Source of the DNA: Pleodorina starrii
Taxonomy: Eukaryota > Chlorophyta > Chlorophyceae > Chlamydomonadales > Volvocaceae
Assembly (NCBI GenBank): GCA_030267565.1
Contig: BRXU01000008.1
Span: 496,001 to 560,000, forward strand
Reading direction: 5' to 3'
DNA: 64,000 nt
The translations under genes were made by a program, and so were the position numbers. How positions within the stretch are numbered: the stretch's first letter is position 1; every line of letters begins with the position of its first letter. Positions 33,306 to 45,600 of the stretch are shown piece by piece. The notes under the pieces are model-generated. The model did not search any database and was not told the origin of the DNA. It worked only from the letters and a program-made list of their open reading frames with translations.

Positions 33306-34890
33306 CCCATGGGTCGGTCCTGTCGCGCTTGCGTGTGCTGGTGACAGCAGACGGCACCGGCAGCCTGGCCTTGCTGCTGGCGCGCTGCTGGTTGGTGGGC
33401 TGAGGAACCGTGGGCCGCATTCATCTCGTCAGCCGCAGCGCTCGTGCGGCCTCAGCAGCGGCAGGCTGTGCCAGCGCCGCCGCCGGCACGGGTTCGGCGG
33501 TGGCGGGGCTCCTACTGGCGCTTTGGCGCCCGGACGCCCGGGCGCTTTGGCATCTAGCGCAGACGGAGGGCGAGGGAGAGGAGCCGCTGGAGGTCTGGAG
33601 GGCTGCGCCACGGCATTCAGCGTCGCAGGTGTGGTTGGGGAAGGCTGGGGCATGCACGCACGCACTCGGGTTACGGGTTGCTGGGGGAAACGGAACCGCT
33701 TACCCTCGTGAAGGCTTCATTTGCTTGCGCTTGCTTCCGAGCCAAGCCGGGGCCGCCACAGGCACCACCTTGTTATGTGTTTGGCACGCGACCCTGAAAC
33801 TGTTCCATGCTTCCCCATGAATGTCGATGGCATTGTTGAGCCTGCCCCGCATACTTGCCTTGCCCCCTTAATCCAGTTTCAAACAGGCGCAACTCAGCCC
33901 GGTCAGCCTGTTCAGCCTCCACAGTCTCAGCCTTCTCAGCTTTCTCTTGCCTGTCTGCCCTCACTTCCTCCTCGTCCTCCTCGTCCTCCTCGTCCTCCTC
34001 ATCCTCATCGTCCTCATCGTCCTTCTCTTCCCTCTTCCCTCTCTTCCCTCTCTTCCCTCTCTTCCCTCTCTTCCCTCTCTTCCCTCTCTTCCCTCTCTTC
34101 CCTCTCTTCCCTCTCTTCCCTCTCTTCCCTCTCTTCCCTCTCTTCCCTCTCTTCCCTCTCTTCCCTCCGTCTCTTCCCTCTCTTCCCTCTCTTCCCTCTC
34201 TTCCCCCTCTTCCCTCTCTTCCCTCTCTTCCCTCTGTGCCCCTCTGCCCCTCTGGCCCCTCAGCCCGCTCTGCCCGCTCAGCCTAACTCAGCCCGCTTAG
34301 CCCTCCCTGCACCCTCTTTATTCCCGACCACTAAGCCCAGTCGTCTCAGCCTTCTCTGCCCCTGCTCTTTCTGTCCTCTGCCCTCTCAGCCTTCTCTGCC
34401 CGCTCAGCCCGCTTACCGTCTTGGCCCCCTTGCCCTCTCTGCCCTCTCAGCCTTCTAAGCCCTCTCTGCCCTCTTGCCGTCTTGGCCCTCTTTCCCTCTC
34501 TGCCCTCTTGCCGTCTTGGCCCCTTTGCCCCCTCTGCTCTCTCAGCCTTCTTAGCCCCCTCTGCCATCTTGCCCTCTCTGGCCTCTTGCCGTCTTGGCCC
34601 CTTTGCCCTCTCGGCCCTCTTGCCCTCTCGGCCCTCTTGCCCTCTCGGCCCTCTTGCTCTCTCTGCCCTCTTGCCGTGTTGGCCCTCTCTGCCCTCGTAG
34701 GCCTCAGCCCGCTCTAGTCCACGCCCACATTCCTGCACAGCAAATACAGCGCAGCACAGTCCAGCCCAGCACAGCCCAAACCAGCCCACCGAATCCTATC
34801 CCAGCCAGCAAGCGCAGCCCAGCCCACTCCAGCCAGCACAGCGCAGCACAGCACAGCACAGCGCAGCACAGCACAGCCCACTCCAGAGAC
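33306..34890. repeat. Direct segmental duplication, copy B
   Basis: Second copy of 30071-31560 in the same orientation, offset about 3235 bp at its start. The 5' 550 bp differs by only a few substitutions. The C/T tract differs in length, mainly through expansion of a 9-bp unit at 34035-34230. The upstream flanks differ, so the break is at about 33306. Confidence 0.9.
33900..34730. repeat. Polypyrimidine tract, copy B, with expanded 9-bp CTCTTCCCT array
   Basis: Corresponds to the tract in copy A but contains roughly twenty near-perfect CTCTTCCCT units at about 34035-34230, where copy A has only a handful. This shows recent local array expansion or contraction. Confidence 0.9.
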
Positions 34891-35344
34891 AGACGGGAGC
34901 GCATCAACCTTCACAAGATTTAAACGATGTTGCAATAATTCATTAACCGGTGTTTGTTAACACCACCAGACGCTCTGTGACATGGTTGATGAGGGCGGAT
35001 CCGCCCTGTGGTCTGTTGGGCGAACTGTTGGTGTATTTGATACTGTGGATGCGTTTTTAGCTAGTACACCTTGATACAATCAAAAGCTTAGTTCCGAAGG
35101 AGCGTAGCGATTGTAGGAACTGAGCAAGGTTTGGTACGACATAGTACGGCTGACTGAAGCTATTTAGCTCGCGCTCTCTCCTGCTTCGGCATTCTGCCTT
35201 TCACAGTAGAGAGCACTCACTTCGCTGTGAGTGACCACTTTCCCTCCCTTGTTGCCCGAGCCCCCCTGGCTCGTGCCTCCTCCCGGGGTCACTGTCCCCC
35301 TCAGTGCTGGCGGCGGCTCGCTGCGGCGGCCCGGCGTTGTACGT
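34891..35344. other. Intergenic DNA
   Basis: About 450 bp, moderately AT-rich, between the segmental duplicate and the BCS1-like exon copy. It contains a 12-bp palindrome GGCGGATCCGCC near 35010. No gene is supported. Confidence 0.4.
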
Positions 35345-35931
35345 CGCTTCATAGCAACAAAAGCGGTGCTCCCAATCCCTCCCGCCTTCCACTCCATCCT
35401 CCCTCAACCCTCTTCATTCCCCACCCCGCTCCTCTTCAGGACATCGTTTTCGACAACATGCTGCAGATCTGCAACTCCCCCGACAGCTCCATCTCGCTGC
35501 CCTTCGACAAAACCATATTTGTCATGGAGGACGTGGATGCGGCGAGCAGCGTGGTGCAGCGAAGGACCCCGCCCCCGCCAACACACCCCGCCGCTGCCGA
35601 CAGCAGCAGCAGCAGCAACCCAGGGGAGCACACCACCCTCCCGGCAGCAGCGGGGGTGTCTCATTCCCACTCCCAGTCTCAGTCTCTATCTCAGCTGCAG
35701 GCGATTGCAGAGCAGATAGCGGCCGCAAAGCTTGCCGCTGCCGCTGCTGCGGCGGTCAGGAAGGCGGTCGGCTCCTCCCGCGCCCCTTCCTCTCGCGACA
35801 GCCGCAGCGCAGCAACGATGGCGAGGCGAGCGACGACCAGGACAAGGGCGACGATGAGAACGAGGAGGGGGGAGGCGACTGCGGCACCGGCCAGCAGGCA
35901 GGGTCGTTGGCGTCTGGTGGCAGTTGTCGCC
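35345..35931 (+). pseudogene. Truncated duplicate of BCS1-like exon 7
   Basis: This copies part of the sixth intron and the first half of exon 7 of the BCS1-like gene (about 25456-26060). The acceptor TTCAG precedes an exon start at 35440 coding [20 protein letters not shown], with one substitution against the parent. Walker B is present, but the P-loop, sensor 1 and arginine-finger exons are absent. A frameshift in the low-complexity part (near 35808) puts the rest out of frame. The match ends abruptly at GTTGTCGCCG. No ATPase can be made from it. Confidence 0.85.
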
Positions 35932-37379
35932 GCAAGTCGCAACCTTGGCAGCCAAAGTCGCCCTCGTAGGCCCTCGGGACGCTCTTGCAAGGCTTGCAAG
36001 TTGCAACTCATCTTCGACTACACCGCTCGCACATAGACGGAATGATACGTGCGTGCACCCCACTCACGGCCGCTAGGCCGGTTAATAACTTGCAACTCCC
36101 AACAACCCAACCGAACCCGCATCAGCGCCTGGTGGCTGGTGCCTATCCTACACGCCCAGGGCCCGTTTTCATATCCAATTGCAAAGCTGTACCCATCACA
36201 GCAACGCAACGCAACGCAACAGAGGATAGACCAAAAAGAAGAAAGGCGGCGCAATGGGCTTTGGGTGGCATTCGGGATACGACGGCACGCACGTGTGTAC
36301 TTGATTGTGCTCTCACCACGCGCTCCAGCACGCAAGCGAGAATCCTGCTGCTGCCAATCAAGCAGCAGGCAGGCTGAAACCGCTCTACGTACTGCACGTA
36401 ACCGACATATTTCACAACGGGCAACAGCCAACGAATGCTGGACGCCGTGTACGGCAGCTTTCCCATAAAGCCGAGAAAGTGGAGAACACTGCACATCAGT
36501 GCTGGGTGCAGCTGGGTGCAGCACCTGGGTGGCAGCCCTCGTTCATTCAACCACTAGTTCAGGGCGCGAACGGCGCACGTGGTGCAGCAGTCAGTGGTGC
36601 AGCAACTAGGCAAGCAAGCAAGCGGCTGAATAGCTCCGATCTGGCACCGATTGGCAAACAACGGTCAACGGACAAAGGACAACGGAGCGGTTCCATCGGC
36701 GGGGCCACACGGGTCCTCCGACCCGCAGGCACACGGGTCAAAGCCGGTCGAAGATCCCTCACATTCATCGTGGCGCCCCAATGCCCCTGACCTAACCCCA
36801 TGATTCACACGATCCGTCTCATATCGTATCGTACGGCATCCATGCGTCTGCGCTCGGACTCGCCGTTGCGTGGTGTAAACGCGCGCGCGTCGCGCCCTTG
36901 GCCTTCCGATGCCTTCCCTCCGCGCCTGTCTTTCTATATATCTGTCTATCTACCTAACTATCTCACACGCTCTCTCATTCTCTCACACGCTCTCTCGAAA
37001 TCATCCCTCGACACACCTCACGAGGAAATGTAAGCCACACTCAAAGTATACAACTACTCCGGCAGCGCCGCCGCAGATTTCTCTACTCGAGCAGGAATCC
37101 ATCTCTCAAGCCCGCTGATATGCCCACCGCGAAATACAACATCCCCCACCAAGCCACGACCAGCTGATAAGCTAGGGCCTATTTAAGCACTGACGCGTCG
37201 CCCGTGCCGCCCCCATGCTAAGAACATTCGTGCCGACATCGTTAAGCGGAAGCGACGGCGCAACCGCCACCTTCCACAGAACGAGACCGGTCTTGTCCGC
37301 CGGATCTGCCAAATCCGGCACGCCGGATGTGCTGGGTTTGGTCCTGGCCCTACCCCTCCTTCGGCCCCTCCCTCCACCC
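35932..37379. other. Intergenic DNA with the 3' flank of the START-like gene
   Basis: About 1.45 kb without a supported gene. It should contain the 3' UTR of the minus-strand START-like gene at its right end, although no TGTAA was found on that strand near the stop. CTCT and TATC-rich short runs occur at 36930-37010. Confidence 0.45.
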
Positions 37380-40124
37380 TCACTTGCCCCCCACCCGTTT
37401 GTGTCCCTTCCCCGCCTCGTCCCCCTCCCCCTCCTCCAGGGCAATCTTCTTCGCAGTTGCCGCCAGCAGCCCCTCCAACATGTCGCTGACCTGACCACTG
37501 GCGTGACCCTTGAGGACCTGCGTGGGGGAGGGAGGGGAGGAAGCGGGGGAGGGAGGGAGCGGGGGAGGGAGGTGGGTGCGTGTATGTGTTGTGTATGTGT
37601 GCGTGGGAGGGTTGGAAGGGGCTGACCGGGACAGCGAGGGCCAAGGAAAAGGAAAACGCGCGAGACGACGACGTGATGTGATGAAGAGGGGAGAAGAAGG
37701 AGGGAGATGAAAGACCGTTGAGCACAAAGATTTTGTAATAATTTCGTAATAAAGTTTCGTAATGAAATTTAGTTAGATTCCCCTCCTCCCAAAATGCTCT
37801 GGTATTGGCGCGCGCATCGCTTGCCCTGGGGCTTGCCGCACACCTGGCCTTAGTCACGTCCGCCGATCGTCACACTGTCGTATGCCGTACCTGGTTAATG
37901 GGGTACGGCGGGCTGATCTTGGGAGAGATGGCCTTTCGGATCTGGATAGTGGTGGGGTAGCGGCTCGGGACCGCCAGCGACGCAGGCGAGGGTGTCGCGG
38001 CAGTTTCCACCACCATCGACAGGGGGAGGGGGTGGGTCGCCTTGTCCGGTGTTCGAATGAGGGCCAGCAGTGGCGGCGCCGCAGCAAAGAAGGGGTTGTT
38101 AATGGCGGCGAACAGCCCCGCCAGGCCCCCCACGCCGCCGCCGCCAAGGCCGTGGAAGGCGCTGATTGGCGCTGATTGGGAGGCCGAGGCTGCTGTTGCT
38201 GCGGGGTCTCTGCGCGGTGCCGCCCCCGGGCCCCTCCCGTCCGGTCCGGTGATGGTCCAGGTGCCCTCGTAGGTGCGCAGGAATCCGGGCTCACGGAGGG
38301 CGAACGAAACCTGCATGCATGGGGAGGGGAGCACCGGGAGCAGGGTGCGGGGACAGACCAATGGGTCGACCAGTGCCGAACTCGGGTGCGGGGTGCAAGG
38401 GTGAGGGACAGACCACTGGGTCGAGTCGGCTGAACTCGGCCAGGGGGGGCAACAGGATGACGTTGCGAACGGCCTCGGCCACGCGGCCCGAGGAAGGTGG
38501 CCGCCCCAGGGTCATGACAGCAGTCCGCACCCAAGGAGGAGCCAAGGGACCCCCCGGGGGCCGTAGTGACAGGAGCGGCGGCGGAAGATCGCGATGCAAC
38601 CGCTGGCCATGCAGCCAGGGCACCGGCCGTAGTACTTTGGGCTTAGACAACAAGGCGTCCCTAATTCGTAACGCTGCTTTCGTACCATTCCCACGATACG
38701 GCACCTTACCCCGCAACCACGCTAAGGAATTCCCGTTAAGACCCGCACCCGCCCCTCGCTTCCCTCGCCCGCCCCTCGCTCTCCCCTCCCTCACCGTGCC
38801 CGCCTCTCGGTCGGTGGTCATCCACAGCCGGTTGTCGCACACACCGCCCACCTTCCAGAAGCTCCACCGGGCACGGTAGTCGAGACGCCACTTGCGTACG
38901 GCACCCTCCTCCGAAACCAACTCGGCGTTAGCAGACTGTGTGCAGCAGCAGCAATAGGAGGAGAGGGAAGGGGTGGGCGGCACAAAAAAGGCGTCATGTT
39001 TTCAGCACCAGCACTGATGCGGCCGAGGAGCACTCTGGTACTGGATGCCGGATTGGTACGGAAGGAACAGGGAGTTGGCCAAGGTGCCTTTGGGTCGCTG
39101 GCCAGGGAATGCGAACCAAGGCCAATAGCTCTTGCGGCTGCGACATGAGGGCAATACTGTACCCCCAAGGTGATATCAGACCGGCCATGTCGTGCATGTT
39201 GTACATTGCCGTACCTCAATGGCACCGAAAATCCGTTCGTGCTGGTGTGGGTCCGCCAGCAGGTCGAACATCACATCCCCGGGGGCGTCCACCACACTGA
39301 CCAGATCCACCACCGCGGTGCTGCGGTCCTGAGGGGGAGGGAGGGAGGGAGGGGGGCGGGTGGAGGGAGGGAGGGAGGGAGGGAGGGAGGGGGGCGGGTG
39401 GAGGGAGGGAGGGAGGGAGGGAGGGAGGGGGGCGGGTGGAGGGAGGGAGGGAGGGAGGGAGGGGGGCGGGTGGAGGGAGGGAGGGAGGGAGGGAGGGAGG
39501 GAGGGAGGGAGGGAGGGAGGGAGGGAGGGAGGGAGGGAGGGAGGGAGGGAGGGAGGCGCCAATTGCAGTTCCTTGAGGGGCTCAATTGGGATGCGACACA
39601 AACAGCCGGCTTGGGTGAGGATTACATCCGAGAAATGGGTGGTCCAGTTGCTTTCAAACGCATAATTGAACCGGTTACGCGTCGGTTGGGGCTGTCGCAG
39701 GGAGTCCGCGGCAAACCGTGCGACGCACATGCGCTCAACTTCCGTTCGAGAGCGCGGTCCCCACTCAACCGCGGTCCATCCTTGGTTAAAAACCCTGAAA
39801 CCCTAGCACCCCGCCCACCCGCTGACCCACTGGCCCGCTGACCCACTGACCCACCTGCAGTCGCGCCTTGACGTCATGTCTCTTCACATCGAAGGGCGGC
39901 AGATGCTTCGGCTTCCGGCCGGCATCGGAGCCGGCGGCTGCGGGCAGCGGTGCGCAGCTCACGTCGTTCGCAGCAGCCGCGGTCAGGGAGGCTGGGCCGG
40001 GGCTCAGGAGGCCAGGGGGGCCGGGGGCCGACCGCGGGCGAGTGCGCATCGCGTCATCAGCTGCGGCGGCGTTCGGTTGCTGTTGCTCCGAAAGCGCAGT
40101 GCCCCGACCCCGGCCAAACACCAT
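37380..40124 (-). CDS. SRPBCC/START-like lipid-binding domain protein
   Basis: Five exons join in phase 0 throughout: 40124-39855, 39328-39215, 38935-38795, 38310-37891 and 37517-37380, giving about 360 residues. Residues 1-90 are Ala/Pro/Arg-rich, perhaps an organelle transit peptide. From about residue 91 a polyketide-cyclase/START-like domain begins, with VDLVSVVDAPGDVMFDLLAD and HERIFGAIE as the typical first strand and helix. Exon 3 continues the beta sheet (WRLDYRARWSFWKVGG, NRLWMTTDREAGT), and exon 4 gives FLRTYEGTWTI. Exon 4 also carries an insert of about 70 Gly/Ala/Pro-rich residues. The last exon has an amphipathic helix (SDMLEGLLAATAKKIALEE). Such domains bind lipids or quinones in a hydrophobic groove; the ligand is unknown. 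An in-frame TAA precedes the ATG. Confidence 0.78.
39331..39556. repeat. (GGGA)n / GGGCGGGTGGA minisatellite in the START-like intron
   Basis: About 225 bp of GGGA tetranucleotides, interrupted four times by GGGGCGGGTGGA. It fills most of the intron next to the exon-2 acceptor at 39328. On the transcribed strand it is a (TCCC)n pyrimidine tract directly before the acceptor AG. Confidence 0.95.
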
Positions 40125-42693
40125 GATACTCCGAACGGTTTAGCTAATTGTGGAGAAGTGACAAGAGGGCGTCGTGAGGCAGCGTGGCCCGGGTCAGGGC
40201 CACTCGTCGCCCGCGAGGCGAAGGAAGGAGTGGGCGGGAGCGCCTCGGGCGGTGACTGCTTGCCGACGCAATGCGCACCAAAAATTAAGTCTGGTTATAT
40301 TCTTAGTATTCGATGATATAATATCGTAGAAGGCAGAAATATTTTTAGCGGCAGGGAGCGGCAGACGTAACTTGATGTTGGGGTTGTGCAGAAGTTATGT
40401 GGTCAAACAGCCCCAACTGTAGGATTATCATGTAAGTTTGTAGTGTTACGATAAGCTCTCATCTATTGAATTACTGCACCGGAATCGATTTGTACGCCAC
40501 CCCGTGCGTCATCGTCCGTCATACCGGCGTTGCACCTGTCTTGACCCGGCCGACGACAACAATCAACAAGGCAACCTCATGTTAGACTCTGTTGATCAAC
40601 AGTCCTAGCAGGCCCAGTAAGCGTTGGCCAGCGGGAGCGACGAATTTAGGTTTGTACTACAGGGTGGCAGGCCACTGCAATCAGCCTTGATGAGATTCAT
40701 GTAATGCATTTTATGATCGAAACGGGTAACTCTTCCTTTGCAGTTTTCTGACGTTCGTTATACAGGCCGAATGGAAGAAGGCAAACGAGCACGCGCGAGG
40801 TATGCCTTCTAAGCGTACAATCAAGGCAATATCAAACTACATGCATATGCCTGATGCCGACCTTTCATAAACCTTTTGCGCGCGCGACAGCAGCTGGACC
40901 GACCCCGACTGTGCTCGAATTCCGTGCGTCCGGGTTCCGGCATGCACAAAATCGGTTACCGGCACGCGCTACCTGCGAGCAGCAGGGCTGCAGGGCTACA
41001 ACAGGTCTAAGGCGCACTGCAGAAAAAATCCGAACATCAATAAGCATCAAAGCCAACACTAAGACCCAACCGACATTCGGGGACGTTCCGGGTCACACGG
41101 CCGATTCAAGTTGGCAAAGCCCTCAGCTTGTCGGAGGCCGCACTTGGGCATGTGGGCACCCTTGAACCACACGTCAGCAGTGCTCCGCCCGAAATGACAG
41201 TACATGCACATGGTGTTTCCAAACGAAGACACGCATGTGCGACCCGAAAGGCGGTGGGGACCAACACGGCCACACGGCAATCGCCCTCGCGACAGGAGGT
41301 CAGGATAACGCTTGGACGGGGATACCGCAGCCAAGGGACGGCGTTCCTTATATGGCCAAACAACGCGTGTGACAAATGCGACGCAAACACTTCCGCTGCT
41401 GCTGCCCTGTTTTCGGCAGCAAACGCGCGCTGTTGAACCCATTCCATATGCACACCGTCGATGCTGCGTGCGGCGCGCGCGTGCACTCGCTTGCCCCGCG
41501 CCGGGCGCCTTGCGCAAGTGCTTTTGTTGCGTTCGAGGTCCCTTGCGTTGATGAATATGTCCCAAGAGCTCTCCTCTCCCGGACTGGTAGCACCGGGGGG
41601 CACAGCAGGTGACGACAATGCGCATCACTCACCTCCCCAAAACCCTGCGTCCATGCAGCCCGCACGCACCAACAGACACACGATAAGGTACGCCGCAAAC
41701 AATGGGTCAAGGCAGTGGTAACAGGCAGCAATGTCGGCACTGGAACCAAGCGCTTGCGCAAGAATCAAAAACTCGCGGCAGCCGACCAGGGTGCCGGCCG
41801 CAGCCGCACGCGCCAGCACGCACAGCCCTTGCCGCCGCAGCGCCGCCGCGGACCGAACCGAACCGCCGCTTCCCTTCCCGACCACCGTCAGCTCCCCAGC
41901 TTTGCTTTGCTTTGCATGGGGCCAGACATGCCCCTACCTAAACCCCACCCGAGGTGGGGACACGACACATTATGGCAATGTCGAGAACCATGAAACGGGC
42001 CGAGTGCGGGGGTGCGGGGGCAGCCATCCGCGCGTCCCGCTGCTTCATGCTGCTGCTGTCTGCACGCCGTTGCAGTGCCGCTCAACATGTACAGCCCAAT
42101 GCAGCATTCGGTAATGAATTAACATGAGCATGCGCTTGGACAGTCCAGACACCCCTGTACTACTACCGGTACTGTAACAAAACAAAACAACGTAATGAAA
42201 CAAAGCGAGGCCTCCATCTCGACGCCACCCATTCCGGCTATTGCAGCGGCCGATTCAGTTCCCGCACGCACCTTCCGGCCGCTCCTCCCCTCCCCTCACG
42301 GACGGTCCTCCTCCGCCACCCAGCCTCGCCGACACCCACGTAGCCCACAGCCAACACACCGCCCGCCCGCCCCGCCTCCCTCGCTCTTTTTCCTCTCCTC
42401 TCCTCTCCTCTCCTCTCCTCGCTCGCTCGCTCCGCACGCATCGCAATGAGGCACCGTTGCCCGCCGCTGCCCGCCCGCCCGCCCCAGAGATACGCCGTTA
42501 CGCCGTTACAGCGCCCTTGAGCGCACTTTCACTTTCGCGCACCTCCACCCACATCCCCACCAGGACTAGGCGCCGGTGCGTGCCTCCCCCCGCTGCGGTA
42601 TCTATCTGCGGTGGGGTGCTTCACTACCTCACCAGGCCCACCCCTTCGCTCCTCCCTCCTCCCTCTCCCTCCCTCCCCACCTCTCCCCCCCCC
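40125..42693. other. Intergenic region between two minus-strand genes; possible exon at 41626-41850
   Basis: About 2.6 kb holds the 5' flank of the START-like gene and the 3' UTR of the FUSC gene. On the minus strand 41850-41626 there is an open, partly hydrophobic frame (CLDPLFAAYLIVCLLVRAGC) ending at a good GTGAGT donor, but no start, acceptor or partner exon could be assigned. The part from 40300 to 40860 is AT-richer and empty of signals. Confidence 0.35.
42506..42510 (-). terminator. TGTAA polyadenylation signal, FUSC gene
   Basis: On the minus strand TGTAA occurs about 185 bp beyond the FUSC stop codon, a plausible short 3' UTR. Confidence 0.5.
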
Positions 42694-45600
42694 TCACCCC
42701 TCCGCCAGGCTCCCGCCCCTGCTCCACGCGAACCACGCGCCTGGCCGCCTGACTCGCCCCCTGCTGAGCGCCAGTGCGGTTCTTGCCGCCGCGGTTGCCT
42801 TGTCCAGCACGTGCACCAGTGCGAACATGAAGGCGTGGAAGCGCACCGTGTCGTCCGGGTGGGTGGCTGCGGACAGGTGTACCGAGTCGGCGGCCAGGGA
42901 GCGCACACCCGCGTGGAAGGAGCGGCGCATGTCGTGGATGGTCTGACGGACCTGCGGACAGGAGCGGGAGGAGGAGGGGGAGGGGGGGTGAGGGGTGAGG
43001 GGGGCCGACCCATAGGGGGCGGGGTGTGGAACGGGGGGATGCAGACCAGGCCAGACTAGACCAGACCAGACCAGACCCGGAATGCGGACCAGGCCTCGGG
43101 TAGGGGTTGGGGACCAGGGACCAGGGACCAGGGACGCGTGGGTGGAGCGCACGTGCGCTTGCCGGCACGACACATCACTGCCCTGCACGTCCAGGCGCAC
43201 ACCCACCCTCAGGTCTCAGGCCTCATGGGCCCGACCCACCTGCAGGCGGCACTCGTCCAGATCCATGATCGCCTCCTTCAGCCCCATCGCCTCCGCACTC
43301 GTGTTCAGATCCTCCGGCCCAGCTGCCCCGCCACCACCACCACCGCCACCGCCGCCACCACCCCGCCTCCGAGATGACGACGCCGATGCCCCTACCGGCC
43401 CCTCCTCCTCCTCCTCCCCTTCCTTGGCTGCCGACCCAGCTGCCCCGCCCAGCACCCAGCGGTACGGCACCTTGTAGCCCCCGTCCGGGTCCAGCAGCGT
43501 GGCAGTGGCCACCACCACCCGGTCCAGGGAGGACAGCAGGGCCTGGGGGGGGGGGCAGGGGGAGGAGGGGGAGGGGGGGGGGGAGGGGGGGGGGGTGGGG
43601 AGGGAGGGGCGACAGAAGGAGTGGGAGCGGGGAGAAAAGGGTTGAGAAAGGAAAAAGAGCGCAAGGCAAGCGCAAATGGCCAAGCGGGAGGGTTTATACA
43701 GAGCCTAAACCACGGGGCGGGGCAGGGCGGGGCGGAAGAGCTTGAAACAGATGGGTCTCCTCTCGCCTGTCCTGTCCTGTACCGCAAAGGCTGCCAGCCA
43801 TCTGACTTTCGCCCCGACATCCCCCCTGTCCATATCGCCCCGACCGGCGCCGGTACGGCCTCCCCACGGCTTAACCGCGTCCGCCCCTCCCTACCCACCA
43901 TGGTCTGCCGGTGCAGCGGCAGCACCAGCCTCGCAAAGGCCCACCCCGACAGTCTGCCGTACACTGGCGGCGGTGTGTCCACCACCACCAGCTGCAGTGC
44001 CGCCAGCCGGTCGGACAGCAGCAGACAGCAGCGGAGGACGGCGGGCACGATCTGGGCAGGGGCGGGTCGGGAGGGTAGGGGTGGTAGGGGTGGGGAGGGG
44101 GAGGGGAGGGAGGGGGAGGGGAGAAGTAGTGGTGAGAGAGAGCCGGGGGTGTGGAGCGCGGGGAGTCATTGAGGGGCAAGCGATGCAGGCGGGCAGGCGG
44201 GCAAGTTGCAGGCGACGGGGTGCCGGAAGCGGCCGGGCCGGCGTTTGGGCATAGTAGGGGCATAGCAGGCCGGCGTTGGCGTGACGATGGTTTTAAAGAG
44301 GTGGCCAGGGGGTTGGGTTGGCGCCCTCGCATTGCTCAGTTGCTGGTGCGATGCGGTGAGGGGCTCGCACGGTGCGCCCAAGCATCAACTCACCTCACCC
44401 CCACTCGGCCGCCGCCGCCACTGCTGCTGTCACCCCTCATTGTCTTTTCTCCCCCCCCTCCCTGCCACTCACCCGGGGGGTGGCGTATATGCCCCGAGTC
44501 CACACCGCCGTGTCCTTCATCAGAGATGTCTGAACAGCCACCAGCGGACCGGACACGTGCGCCTGGCAGGGGGTGGTGGTGGTGGTGGTGGTGGTGGCGG
44601 GGGGGGGGTGGGGGTAACCCATGTGCGTGTTTCGGGGAGGGGGAGGGGGGCAACGTGCAACAACACCTATGGGGCCATCAGCGACCAGGGACCAGGTGAA
44701 AGCCGTAATACAGTGCTCGCTCGCTAGCTCGCTAGCTCGCTAGGTGCAGGTTGCCCCAGCGGGGCTCCTCTGTGTAAGGACAGCCCCAAGACAGCCGTAC
44801 AGCGATTGATGGGAAGGAGGGGAGCACCGGGCTGCTGCCTGTCGCCGCACCGCCGCAGCGCCCGGGGGTCCCGGGTGTCCCGTGTTCAGCCCCTTCTGTG
44901 TGTGGCCCCCTTCGCCCTGCTGTCGCTGCTGTCGCTGTCGCTGCCCCGACGGACGGACGGCTGAGTGGACTGCCGCCCAGACCCAACACGCATCACGCAA
45001 CACGCAAAAGCACACGCCAGGACCCCACCCCCCGCTCCCAACGCCTACTCCTTAAGCAACCCTGATTGCGATGCGCCACAGCAATGCAGGAGGTCCAAAG
45101 CCCTACCAATGACCCCCGGACGAGGCTTCAGGCTCCGTCGCCGTGTGAAGGAGGAAATCCACCACTACCGCCCGGCTCAGCCCGCCCAGCCCGCTTAGCT
45201 CGGTCAGCTCGGTGGGAACACCGCAACCCGGGTCCCAGCTGCCCTCATGACCCCCAGCTACCATCAGTTCCGATAGCCACCTGCAGAGAGACCTCCTCCG
45301 CCACCACCACAGCAGGCCCCGGCCCCTGACCCTGACTCTCGTCTCCCTGCCCAACGCGGGGGGCGCTGCTAACACCGGCGGCACCGGCTGGCGGGCTCCT
45401 GGGTGCAGGGTCCTGCCGCCGTCCTGCCGATCCGCCCTGCTGCTGCTGCTGCTGCTGCTGGGCCTCGGCCGCCGGCTCCGTCGCCTTGGCGCCAGCGTCC
45501 TCCGCGGGCCGCGACGCCTGTGCTTGTGTCTGCGTCTGCTCCGCCGGTGTCTCCTCTTGCCCCCCGGCGGCAGGTTGACCCGTCACCTCCGCCTCCCCCT

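Noticed and set aside
39176..39730. Frame with repeated PPSLPPSLPP
   Set aside because: It is a translation of the GGGA minisatellite inside an intron.
41059..41761. Overlapping minus-strand frames of 137-189 codons
   Set aside because: No family resemblance, no consistent start or splicing, and three frames are open at once; only one short hydrophobic stretch was kept as a possible exon.
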